DNA of 25,113 bases from JALYIM01 sp040003205 (GTDB lineage Bacteria > Acidobacteriota > Terriglobia > Terriglobales > Acidobacteriaceae), in NCBI GenBank assembly GCA_040003205.1, contig JBDUDA010000010.1, positions 1-25,113 of the forward strand. The letters run 5' to 3'. This document shows, one piece after another, positions 7,652-14,318 of this stretch (the first letter of the stretch is position 1; each line of letters starts with the position of its first letter). The notes under the pieces are model-generated. The model ran no database searches. It was not told the DNA's origin and worked only from the letters and a program-made list of their open reading frames with translations. The position numbers and the translations under genes were made by a program.

Positions 7652-8401
7652 CTACTTAACCAATGCAAGAATGCGTACCGGGCTGACCGCGTCGCCTTCG
7701 ACCTTGGTGGGGGCGATGACAGCAACCGCTCCATTCGCTGGAACTCTTTCCAGGTTGGTTACATTTTCCAGAGGAAAGACACTGTGCGCAAGCACGTATT
7801 GATGAACGGCAAGCTTTTTCGATGGACCGTTATCCACGCTGAGGGTATCGATTCCCAACCCAAAAGCGTTGCGGCCTTCGACTAAAAACTTTGCTGCGTC
7901 CTCGGCGTATCCCGGAAAGTGCAAAACGCCATGACCGTCGGAATTACGGTACTTCTTGCTTGAACCCCAGCGGGAATCCCATGCGGTACGGGCCATCACC
8001 ATCGCTCCCGGCGGAATTTCTCCATACCGATGCTCCCAATTGGCAATGTCTTCAACCGACACCTGGTAATCCGGGTCGCGGTCAGATTGCCGGCGGACGT
8101 CAATCACCACCAACGGTCCGATCAGGCGTTCGGGAGGAATTCTATCCACCGACCATAAAGTTTTGGATACACGAGCGGGTGCCTCGATCTGAGTAGCGCT
8201 TTCCCGATTGGCGATGCGAAGTTTAGCTTCGTCCATTTTTCCCGGCGAAGCGGGGTGGGCGTCAACGCCCAGTGAGGGATGAGTCAGATCCACAATACCG
8301 TGAAAGACTGATGGAGTTGCAACGACGGTGGGCCGCCTCTGGGCGAACAGGAACAGCGCCAGGGCCAGAACATACCCAACTACGATGGTCTTAGACTTCA
8401 T
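7652..8401 (-). CDS. Cyclase-family protein (kynurenine formamidase-like fold) with altered metal site
   Basis: The 249-residue product starts with a signal peptide or anchor (MKSKTIVVGYVLALALFLFA), so it is exported. The mature part carries the cyclase-family (PF04199) pattern: IVDLTHPS, LIGPLVVIDV, FPGYAEDAAKFLVE, FGLGIDTLSVD, AVHQYVLA and LENVTNLERVP. Known members are zinc or manganese hydrolases. The usual HxGTHxDxPxH metal and catalytic motif is replaced by ESATQIEAPAR, so the expected His, His, Asp and His become Glu, Gln, Glu and Arg. The later His (in AVHQY) and Glu (in LENVT) are kept. It may be inactive or use a different chemistry. The start at 8401 is chosen from CACGGAGAAC upstream and the complete signal peptide; the open frame runs back to 8569, and ATG 8425 is an alternative. 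Confidence 0.78.
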   Translation of the reverse strand: MKSKTIVVGYVLALALFLFAQRRPTVVATPSVFHGIVDLTHPSLGVDAHPASPGKMDEAKLRIANRESATQIEAPARVSKTLWSVDRIPPERLIGPLVVIDVRRQSDRDPDYQVSVEDIANWEHRYGEIPPGAMVMARTAWDSRWGSSKKYRNSDGHGVLHFPGYAEDAAKFLVEGRNAFGLGIDTLSVDNGPSKKLAVHQYVLAHSVFPLENVTNLERVPANGAVAVIAPTKVEGDAVSPVRILALVK

Positions 8402-8567
8402 GTTCTCCGTGACTTGGCTAAACATTACCCCGCCCGAAACCGCGAGGATATCTCTATACAGATGCTCGCGATGGAGGGAAGCTTCCCCTTTATTCTCTGT
8501 TATCTGAGTGGTAACAACAAGAAACCTTGGTTCATGGCCCGAAGGGAATGAATCCGGAAAGCAGGTC

Positions 8568-8590
8568 ACTCGACTGCGCTCGCGATGACA
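8568..8590. repeat. Possible fragment of a dispersed intergenic repeat
   Basis: The stretch runs from TCACTCGACTGCGC to CGCGATGACA. It resembles a short element that I recall in many acidobacterial and other genomes, often mis-translated as SLDCARDD. It has an imperfect inverted structure with GTCA and TGAC ends. Recognition is from memory and a second copy is not present in the window, so this is tentative. Confidence 0.35.
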
Positions 8591-8612
8591 GTAATATTCG
8601 ATGTCTAGAGCT

Positions 8613-8654
8613 AGAAGTTAGAAGCCAGAGGCCAGAAGCCAGAAGCCAAAAGCC
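8613..8654. repeat. Heptanucleotide tandem repeat, six units of AGAAGCC
   Basis: Six consecutive 7-base units lie in the gap between two leftward genes: AGAAGTT, AGAAGCC, AGAGGCC, AGAAGCC, AGAAGCC and AAAAGCC. The array is bordered by a 6-base inverted repeat, GAAGTT (8614-8619, inside the first unit) and AACTTC (8655-8660). It lies ten bases from the DUF92 stop codon, so it would be transcribed as part of a 3' region. No coding role is apparent. Confidence 0.85.
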
Positions 8655-8664
8655 AACTTCAAAC

Positions 8665-9396
8665 TCAAGCCAGCAACACCGCCACCAACGCAGCGAACAG
8701 CGTGGAGAGAAAATTCACGGAATCGTTGTTCAGCAATTTGCGGCTTTCAAGGGACGCGCCTAAAAAGCTATCGATCAGAAATCCCATGGTTGCGGCGAGT
8801 ACCAGAGGCAGCAATCGCCACCACGAGATTTCGCCGGTTCCCGCATACACGCTCCCAACGATTACTGCGGCGAAAAGGCCTGCGGCCGTACCTTTGAGTG
8901 TTATTCCTCCGTCGGTTCCTGCCGGGACGACCTGCCAGGTCGTAATCAGCCGGGCTGTTTCACCTCGAATTTGGCCGAACTCACTCGAAACCGTATCGGC
9001 CGCAGCCTCGGCGAGGGATGCCCCAGCCGCCAGCAGTAATGCGTCATTGTGACGAAATGCCGCATAAAGCAGCGCGAAAGCGGCGGATACCCCTAAGTTT
9101 GCGAATATCTGAGAAGCGGTCCTCCCCCCGCCTTTCTCGGCGACGCCAAGCTTCCTTTTGTGAGCGTAGCCCCACCTGGTTGTGAGCCAAGCCAGAAGAA
9201 AGACGCCGACTAGGGCCGCAAACGCGCCCCACCCAGCGCATGCATACAGGATGAAAGCACAGCACCCCCCCGCAATTGCGCCCGATCGGCTCACGCCCCT
9301 GACCAAATATGCCAGGACAGCAAAAATGACCGTCACCGTAATTGCAGTCCACACCGGCATAGCTCCGACGACCCAGTTTGAAGTTGAATTGACCAT
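8665..9396 (-). CDS. DUF92 family integral membrane protein
   Basis: The 243-residue product is very hydrophobic, with about six predicted membrane helices. The family signature is clear: GRTASQIFANLG, AEAAADTVSSEFGQ, GTDGGITLKGTAAGL and DSFLGASLE. DUF92 proteins are related to the dolichol kinase/phytol phosphate kinase group; plant VTE6 phosphorylates phytyl phosphate. The bacterial substrate is unknown, but a lipid-phosphate kinase role is a reasonable inference. Start ATG 9396 lacks a strong ribosome binding site. ATG 9360 has a close GGAG (two bases away) and would shorten the N-terminus by 12 residues without losing a helix. The gene is divergent from ku. Confidence 0.85.
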   Translation of the reverse strand: MVNSTSNWVVGAMPVWTAITVTVIFAVLAYLVRGVSRSGAIAGGCCAFILYACAGWGAFAALVGVFLLAWLTTRWGYAHKRKLGVAEKGGGRTASQIFANLGVSAAFALLYAAFRHNDALLLAAGASLAEAAADTVSSEFGQIRGETARLITTWQVVPAGTDGGITLKGTAAGLFAAVIVGSVYAGTGEISWWRLLPLVLAATMGFLIDSFLGASLESRKLLNNDSVNFLSTLFAALVAVLLA

Positions 9397-9454
9397 CCCG
9401 AGAGTTAAAACGGGGCCAAAAATTCCTATGACCGCCTGAACATGGTGGAATCAA

Positions 9455-9467
9455 AGTAGATACTACT
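9455..9467. promoter_or_regulatory. Short inverted repeat in the DUF92/ku divergent gap
   Basis: AGTAG-ATA-CTACT is a perfect 5-bp inverted repeat with a 3-base centre, located in the 234-bp divergent intergenic region. It could be a regulator site by position, but such short repeats also arise by chance. No confident promoter for either gene was found in this gap. Confidence 0.25.
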
Positions 9468-9630
9468 ATTACAGGACGCTAGCACGCGATGCCCCCACAT
9501 ATGCGCGTTGTTCTTTGGATTACCCTGCGTACAAGACTGCATCAAAGATGGGCAGGTGCTCTAAACTCTCTACAGTGGGCGGCTTGCGTCCGCTCGAAGT
9601 TTAGAGAAAATCATCAGGGCGAGGGAAACT

Positions 9631-10470
9631 ATGGCAGCCTCAGTTTGGTCCGGATACCTCACTTTCGGCTTGATTTCGATGCCTGTACGCTTGTTTTCAG
9701 GGGCGCGCAGCTCCAGCATCTCCTTCCACATGCTGCACCGCGATGACCTCCAGCGGGTTAAGCAGCAGCTTTATTGCCCGGCGGACAATAGAGTCGTGGA
9801 GCGGAGTGAGATCGTGAAGGGCTACGAATATCGTAAAGATGAGTATGTCGTGATCGAACCCGAAGAAATCAAGAAAATCGAGCCCAAAACCGCAAGAACG
9901 ATGGAGATTCTGGAATTCGTGAAGGCCAGCGAAGTAGACCCGGTTTTCTTCGAGTCCTCGTACTACGTGATGCCGGAAGAGGCTGGCCGCCGTCCCTATG
10001 CTCTTCTCACCAAGGCCCTCGGGGAAAGTAATTTCGTGGCGATTGCCAAGCTGACCATGCATAACCGGGAGTACACCGTGTTTCTGCGCCCTCGTGACGG
10101 CGGAATGATGCTTCATACCATGTATTACGCCGAGGAAGTACGAGAGGTCGAAGGGTTCGGCGCGCCCGAGGTTGAACTAAAAGACGCCGAAGTCAAAGTC
10201 GCTCATCAGTTAATTAATGCGCTCGCCGCAGAATGGGAGCCCGAAAAGTATCACGACAGTTTTCAAGACAATCTCAAGAATCTGATCGAAACCAAACTTG
10301 AAGGCGGCACCATCGCGGAGGTTGAGAAACCTAAAAAGCTGGCTCCGGTTGTGGACCTGATGTCAGCCTTGAAGCAGAGTCTTGCGGAAATGGAAGGAAG
10401 GAAGAAACCGGCCGCTACGACCGGGCGAGCGCCAACGGCAGCCAAGAAAAGCGCCCGCGCCAAATCATAA
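9631..10470 (+). CDS. ku: Non-homologous end-joining protein Ku
   Basis: Bacterial Ku forms a homodimeric ring on double-strand DNA ends and recruits the ligase LigD. The 279-residue product is of normal length. It begins MAASVWSGYLTFGLISMPVRLF, the typical Ku start (cited here as WSGYLTFGLISMPVRL), and has HMLHRDDLQRVKQQ, the KGYEYRKDEYVVIEPEE segment, YYVMPEEAG and the MLHTMYYAEEVRE segment. A basic Lys/Ala-rich tail (about 255-279) follows the core; such tails modulate DNA binding in Ku proteins. The start is supported by GGGCGAGGGAAACT before ATG. No ligD lies in the window, so the partner must be elsewhere. Confidence 0.96.
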   Translation: MAASVWSGYLTFGLISMPVRLFSGARSSSISFHMLHRDDLQRVKQQLYCPADNRVVERSEIVKGYEYRKDEYVVIEPEEIKKIEPKTARTMEILEFVKASEVDPVFFESSYYVMPEEAGRRPYALLTKALGESNFVAIAKLTMHNREYTVFLRPRDGGMMLHTMYYAEEVREVEGFGAPEVELKDAEVKVAHQLINALAAEWEPEKYHDSFQDNLKNLIETKLEGGTIAEVEKPKKLAPVVDLMSALKQSLAEMEGRKKPAATTGRAPTAAKKSARAKS

Positions 10471-10499
10471 GGAGCTCGTCAGCCGTTTGAATCTTAGTG

Positions 10500-10523
10500 C
10501 GGAAGCCGGCGGCCCCGCTTCCG
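10500..10523 (+). terminator. GC-rich hairpin downstream of ku
   Basis: CGGAAGC and GCTTCCG form a perfect 7-bp stem around a 10-base loop, 30 bases after the ku stop. No T-run follows, so it is at best a weak terminator or an RNA 3'-end stabiliser. Confidence 0.35.
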
Positions 10524-10578
10524 TGCGATCTCGGCGTCTATCCCTGAAATCCAAATTGACCGCATTAGCAACTCGCGG

Positions 10579-10634
10579 GACGACCCGCCGCATCCACCTG
10601 AAAGGCTGAATTGGTGGGTCGTCTGAATTCAGAC
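10579..10634. repeat. Inverted repeat overlapping a perfect 14-bp palindrome
   Basis: GACGACCC (10579-10586) and GGGTCGTC (10616-10623) form an 8-bp inverted repeat with a 29-base spacer. The right arm runs into GTCTGAATTCAGAC (10621-10634), a perfect 14-base palindrome. Both lie in the gap between ku and the beta-propeller gene, about 125-180 bases before the latter. A regulator-binding site is possible; no known operator is recognised. Confidence 0.5.
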
Positions 10635-10757
10635 TTCAGATCCCCGGCAAGTTTCTGTGAGTCGAAGGGCTCCCTTGTGGCGCGTTATTGCTCCAGCCTT
10701 TAGAATAGAAAATTCTTCGACAAACATGAAAACGTGGATTATTTCACTGAGGTGCGG

Positions 10758-12047
10758 ATGACGGCTTCGCGTGGGCGCGTTCTCGCACCTTTAATTCTCA
10801 TCATCATTTCGTTAAGTTGCGGCGAAACCTACCGTCCGGTGGCATTTCCGATTACTCCAACGCCTCCGAATCCCGGTGCCACACACTTTGCGCTGGTTGT
10901 AAATCAGAACGGAGCGTCAAACCCCGGCACTGTCACTGAGATCGACGTTTCGGGTGATAGCGCCCTCAGCGTGGTGAAAGTTGGGCTTGGTCCGGTTCAC
11001 GTAGCGACTACGCCGGACGGGTCTCGAATTTACTCCGCCAATAAATTGGAAGACACGGTGTCGGTTTTCTCCTCGGCTCCGCCGTCGTTGCCGGTTATTC
11101 CAGTAACGATAACCTTACCCGCGGGATCCGCTCCCGTCTTCGTGCATACGACTCAAAACAGCACTATGTACGTGGCAAACTACGGCACCGGCACGATCGC
11201 CCACATACCCACCAGCTCCAACATCGTTTCCAGCTTAATTTCCCTCGGTGCCGGCGCCAAGCCCATCGCTCTGGCGGAGACGCCCGATGGCAGGAAGCTT
11301 TACTCCGTTAATCAGGGCAATGGCACGGCTACCGCGATCAACACCGTGGACTTCAGCGTGAATGCAACCGTGGCAACTGGAACGTCTCCAGTTTGGGCTG
11401 CCGCGCGCTCCGACAGTGCGAGAGTTTACGTTTTGGATGGGGCTGCCGGAACTATCTATGCGATCGACACCGCTTCCGATACGGTCGTATCCAGCTCGGC
11501 TGCGGCCGGGACGGGCGCGAATTTCATGTTTTACGAGAAGACACGAAATCGCCTCTATGTAACCAATCCGTCGGCAAATACCCTGACGATTCTGGATGCT
11601 TCGACCGACGCTCTAAATATTTTCGCAGTTTTGCCGGTACAGAACCCGGTTTCAGTCACAGCTCTCCCGGACGGAAGCCGCGCTTATATTGCCAGCGCGT
11701 TCTCGACCGGGACGACCGTAAGTTCACAGGTTGCGGTGGTAGACGCTTTTAGTGGCACTTTCACGGGAGCGATCATTTCCTTGCCCACCGTGCCGGCGGT
11801 TTGCGATCCAACCTCTACAAGGTTTCGCGTCTTCGTGGCTGCGGCGGCGGAAAGCTCGAAGGTCTACGTCACGAACTGTGATGCTGGATCGACGGCCATC
11901 ATCAACACCATAGCAACCGTCGCAGGATCTCCGGACACCCTGGCGCTTACCTTGCCGGCTCCGGCTGGGAATCCGCAACCCACCCCGACGAATCCAAATC
12001 CAGCGCCCGCACCACAAAGTCCAGTGTTCACGCTAACGGGTCCGTAA
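10758..12047 (+). CDS. YVTN-type beta-propeller protein, probable lipoprotein
   Basis: The 429-residue product starts with a hydrophobic signal (APLILIIISLSC) ending in Cys21, followed by GETYRPVAFP, the usual opening of a group of acidobacterial surface lipoproteins. The -3 position is Ser rather than the usual Leu/Val/Ile, so the lipobox is imperfect. The rest consists of repeated beta-propeller blades with YVTN-like signatures: TPDGSRIYSAN, STMYVANYGTGT, TPDGRKLYSVNQGNGT, SARVYVLDGAAGT, NRLYVTNPSANT and LPDGSRAYIAS. It ends with a Pro-rich tail. Such proteins are usually surface-exposed scaffolds of unknown ligand. ATG 10758 is chosen because GAGGTG lies just upstream; the open frame also allows GTG 10734, which would add residues before the signal peptide. 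It converges on cheX. Confidence 0.85.
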   Translation: MTASRGRVLAPLILIIISLSCGETYRPVAFPITPTPPNPGATHFALVVNQNGASNPGTVTEIDVSGDSALSVVKVGLGPVHVATTPDGSRIYSANKLEDTVSVFSSAPPSLPVIPVTITLPAGSAPVFVHTTQNSTMYVANYGTGTIAHIPTSSNIVSSLISLGAGAKPIALAETPDGRKLYSVNQGNGTATAINTVDFSVNATVATGTSPVWAAARSDSARVYVLDGAAGTIYAIDTASDTVVSSSAAAGTGANFMFYEKTRNRLYVTNPSANTLTILDASTDALNIFAVLPVQNPVSVTALPDGSRAYIASAFSTGTTVSSQVAVVDAFSGTFTGAIISLPTVPAVCDPTSTRFRVFVAAAAESSKVYVTNCDAGSTAIINTIATVAGSPDTLALTLPAPAGNPQPTPTNPNPAPAPQSPVFTLTGP

Positions 12048-12167
12048 GATTGGGGAGAGTCCGCCATCTTGCGCGGAACAAGAGGGGACGCAGGGCAACA
12101 AAAGCGGACCCCTCCCTCGCGAGTTACTTCATAAGCTGAGCGATGGGTCGTCGCAATAAGTACAGTT

Positions 12168-12656
12168 TTACTTCCCAGCGGCAAAAGCTTCCTGCTGGTG
12201 ATACCGCAACGCGATATTCATGAACGCGCTTCCGCTTGCAGTCTCAAAGCATAAAACTAGAGCTTCGGTATCGTGAGTGCTCTTGGGTCCGCACTCTTCA
12301 TCGAGCAGGGCAGGGGGATGAACTCGAAAGTGGAATCCCTGATCGTTCAATGTGGCGACGGCGTTGCCGATGACCTGGTTGGCAAGTTCGCAGACGGCCT
12401 CACGCACTAGTCCGTCGGATTCAGTCAGTTCCATACCAGAAAAACCGCTGGCTAGACAAACCGCGGTCGCAGGATCGAGATCGAAGATGACTCGTCCTTC
12501 GATGTCGCCCGTCAGCCGTACCAGCGCTGCCATGCCCCGGCGGCGATAGGCCTCCTGTTCCATGCTGAGATGGCCGATGGACATGGGAGTTTTTAGTCCT
12601 TGCGCCAACACCGCGTCAGCCGCGTTGATGAAAGGCTGAATCAATTCCAACTTCAT
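12168..12656 (-). CDS. cheX: CheX-type chemotaxis phosphatase
   Basis: CheX removes phosphate from CheY-P and so ends the signal. The 162-residue product has the family layout, with the catalytic ExxN pair in CELANQVIGNAVATL (Glu90 and Asn93) on the long helix. The N-terminal MKLELIQPFINAADAVL segment is also typical. It starts two bases after the cheY stop, and an AGGAG inside the end of cheY serves as its ribosome binding site, so the two are translated together. A CheC reading is less likely because only one ExxN motif is seen. The 120-bp gap downstream, towards the convergent lipoprotein gene, holds several GC-rich inverted repeats but no clear terminator. Confidence 0.9.
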   Translation of the reverse strand: MKLELIQPFINAADAVLAQGLKTPMSIGHLSMEQEAYRRRGMAALVRLTGDIEGRVIFDLDPATAVCLASGFSGMELTESDGLVREAVCELANQVIGNAVATLNDQGFHFRVHPPALLDEECGPKSTHDTEALVLCFETASGSAFMNIALRYHQQEAFAAGK

Positions 12657-12658
12657 AT

Positions 12659-13099
12659 TTAGACTCCTGCGCTGGCCGCGTTCGCAGCGGTGGCATCATC
12701 ACCCAGAACGTACTTGATTACTTCGTATAGGACTTCAGGTTTCACCGGTTTTTGGACGAAGTGTCGGGCTCCGCGCTGTAATGCGGCCACGATGTTTTCC
12801 TGGTAGCCGACGGAAGACACCATCACGACGCGTGCGTCCGGATGACGCTGCACGATCTTCTCGGCAGCCTCAATGCCCTCCATCTGCGGCATGGTGATAT
12901 CCATGAGCACTATGTCTGGAGTCAGGCGGTCATATTCGGAAATAGCAGTCACGCCATCTCCCGCTTCGCCCGCGATCTGACCACCGAAAGTTTCAATCAT
13001 CCGGCTGAGATTTTTGCGTGCGAAGACCGAGTCGTCCACCACCAGATAGCGCACTGGTTGCCCATCCTTACTGCGTTTCACTGCTGGAAACTGTTCCAT
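12659..13099 (-). CDS. cheY: Single-domain response regulator CheY
   Basis: The 146-residue product is a stand-alone receiver. Acidic pocket Asp22/Asp23, phospho-acceptor Asp67 (in VLMDITMP), Ser95 (VMVSS) and Lys117 (QKPVKP) are all present, so it can be phosphorylated by CheA. It has a short extra N-terminus (MEQFPAVKRSKDGQPVR) and an Ala-rich tail compared with minimal CheY. The ATG is preceded by a GGGGG run at five bases. It is separated from cheB by 103 bases, the largest gap in the cluster. That gap contains three ATCGG copies on the coding strand but no convincing promoter. Its output target (flagellar switch, pilus motor or other) cannot be told from the window. Confidence 0.92.
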   Translation of the reverse strand: MEQFPAVKRSKDGQPVRYLVVDDSVFARKNLSRMIETFGGQIAGEAGDGVTAISEYDRLTPDIVLMDITMPQMEGIEAAEKIVQRHPDARVVMVSSVGYQENIVAALQRGARHFVQKPVKPEVLYEVIKYVLGDDATAANAASAGV

Positions 13100-13202
13100 A
13101 TTGCCCCCTATTGCTCACTCAAAATTTTCCTTCCGGCCACGTTCCCGATTACCGATTCCCGCTCCGATCTTCAATACACCCTGGTTCGCAAAATTCTTTT
13201 CA

Positions 13203-14318
13203 CTAGCCTAAGTGAGGTTGCTCGGCCCCGGCTCCTTTACCATCGCTTGCGTTTTCCACCAACACGCCGGGCCTGCGATTCGGATTGCATTCCCTTTGCA
13301 CCGCCCGCGTCATGCCTTCCAGTCCTACAATGTGCATGGCAAATCCTCTCTCAATGGCGGCCTTCGGCATCCCGTAGACTACGCAGGAGTCTTCGCTCTG
13401 GGCGATCGTCGTTCCTCCGGCTGCCTTTATCATGCCTAACCCCTGGGCGCCATCCTCGCCCATTCCTGTCATTAAAATTGCGGCGGCTCTCTCCCCGAAT
13501 TCCGCCACACTTCTGAACAGAACGTCAACCGATGGCCTGTGACCATTCACCGGAGGCTCATCGCTCAATACCGCAACGTTTCCTAATGGCAACTGCTTCA
13601 CCTTCAAATGGCGGCTACCCGGGCAAATTAAAACCCGTCCCGCAAGCAGCAGATCTCCGGATTGAGCTTCTTTCACCGCGATCGCAGAACATTCGTCCAG
13701 TCTGCGCGCAAACATCTCGGTGAATCCTTCCGGCATATGCTGCACCACGACAATGGTTCCGGGGAAATCGGCGGGTAACTGAGAAAGCATGAACTCTAGG
13801 GCTTGCGGACCTCCCGTGGAGATTCCGATTGCCACCAGTCGCGTGGGCGACCTTCGCGCGGGGCTGGTCTTGGCACCGTGACGAGGCGCCGACAAGAATT
13901 CTTTTACGCCTACATTTCGGCTCTGTGCCGCTGCCTTAATTTTCGTGATTAGCTCAAGAGCAATTTCCGGCATACGAGCCCAGACGTCCGTCGGCTTGGC
14001 AACAAAGTCGAAAGCTCCCAACGCAAGCGCTTTGAGTGTGACCGACGCTCCTTCTGTACTGTGCGAACTGACCACGATTACCGGCACACGATGGAGTCGC
14101 ATGATTTCCTTCAACATGTCAATGCCGCCCATGCCCGGCATTTCCAGATCAAGGGTGACAACCTGAGGTCGAAGGTCCTCAATCTTCTTCAACCCGAAGT
14201 TCCCATCCATGGCAGTCCCGACAACTTCAATCGAGTTATCGGAACCTAAAATCTGAGGAATGAGCTTCCGCATTAAAGCGGAGTCGTCCACCACGAGCAC
14301 GCGGATCGGGGGCGTCAT
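13203..14318 (-). CDS. cheB: Chemotaxis glutamate methylesterase CheB
   Basis: CheB removes methyl groups from receptor glutamates and can deamidate glutamines, which resets the receptors. The 371-residue product has an N-terminal receiver (Asp11/Asp12, Asp57 in TLDLEMPG, Lys108 in VAKP) and a C-terminal esterase domain. The catalytic triad is visible: Ser167 in GISTGGP, His194 in VVQHMPEGFT and Asp289 in MTGMGEDG. The tail after residue 345 (NPNRRPGVLVENASDGKG...) is longer than usual. The ATG overlaps the cheA stop by four bases (ATGA), which indicates translational coupling. Confidence 0.97.
   Translation of the reverse strand: MTPPIRVLVVDDSALMRKLIPQILGSDNSIEVVGTAMDGNFGLKKIEDLRPQVVTLDLEMPGMGGIDMLKEIMRLHRVPVIVVSSHSTEGASVTLKALALGAFDFVAKPTDVWARMPEIALELITKIKAAAQSRNVGVKEFLSAPRHGAKTSPARRSPTRLVAIGISTGGPQALEFMLSQLPADFPGTIVVVQHMPEGFTEMFARRLDECSAIAVKEAQSGDLLLAGRVLICPGSRHLKVKQLPLGNVAVLSDEPPVNGHRPSVDVLFRSVAEFGERAAAILMTGMGEDGAQGLGMIKAAGGTTIAQSEDSCVVYGMPKAAIERGFAMHIVGLEGMTRAVQRECNPNRRPGVLVENASDGKGAGAEQPHLG

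Noticed and set aside
8613..8654. Small CRISPR-like array
   Set aside because: The units are 7 bases with no spacers, so this is a simple tandem repeat.
8527..8763. 78-codon plus-strand frame over the repeat region
   Set aside because: Its translation comes from the intergenic repeats (SLDCARDD and Arg/Ser/Gln-rich text) and the DUF92 3' end, so it is not a gene.
10678..10692. Second sigma-54-like element, TGGCGCG-TTA-TTGCT, upstream of the propeller gene
   Set aside because: The spacing between GG and GC is one base too short, which normally abolishes sigma-54 recognition.
12082..12114. Terminator between the propeller gene and cheX (GAGGGG/CCCCTC)
   Set aside because: The loop is about 21 bases, no T-run follows, and competing pairings exist nearby, so it is too weak to call.
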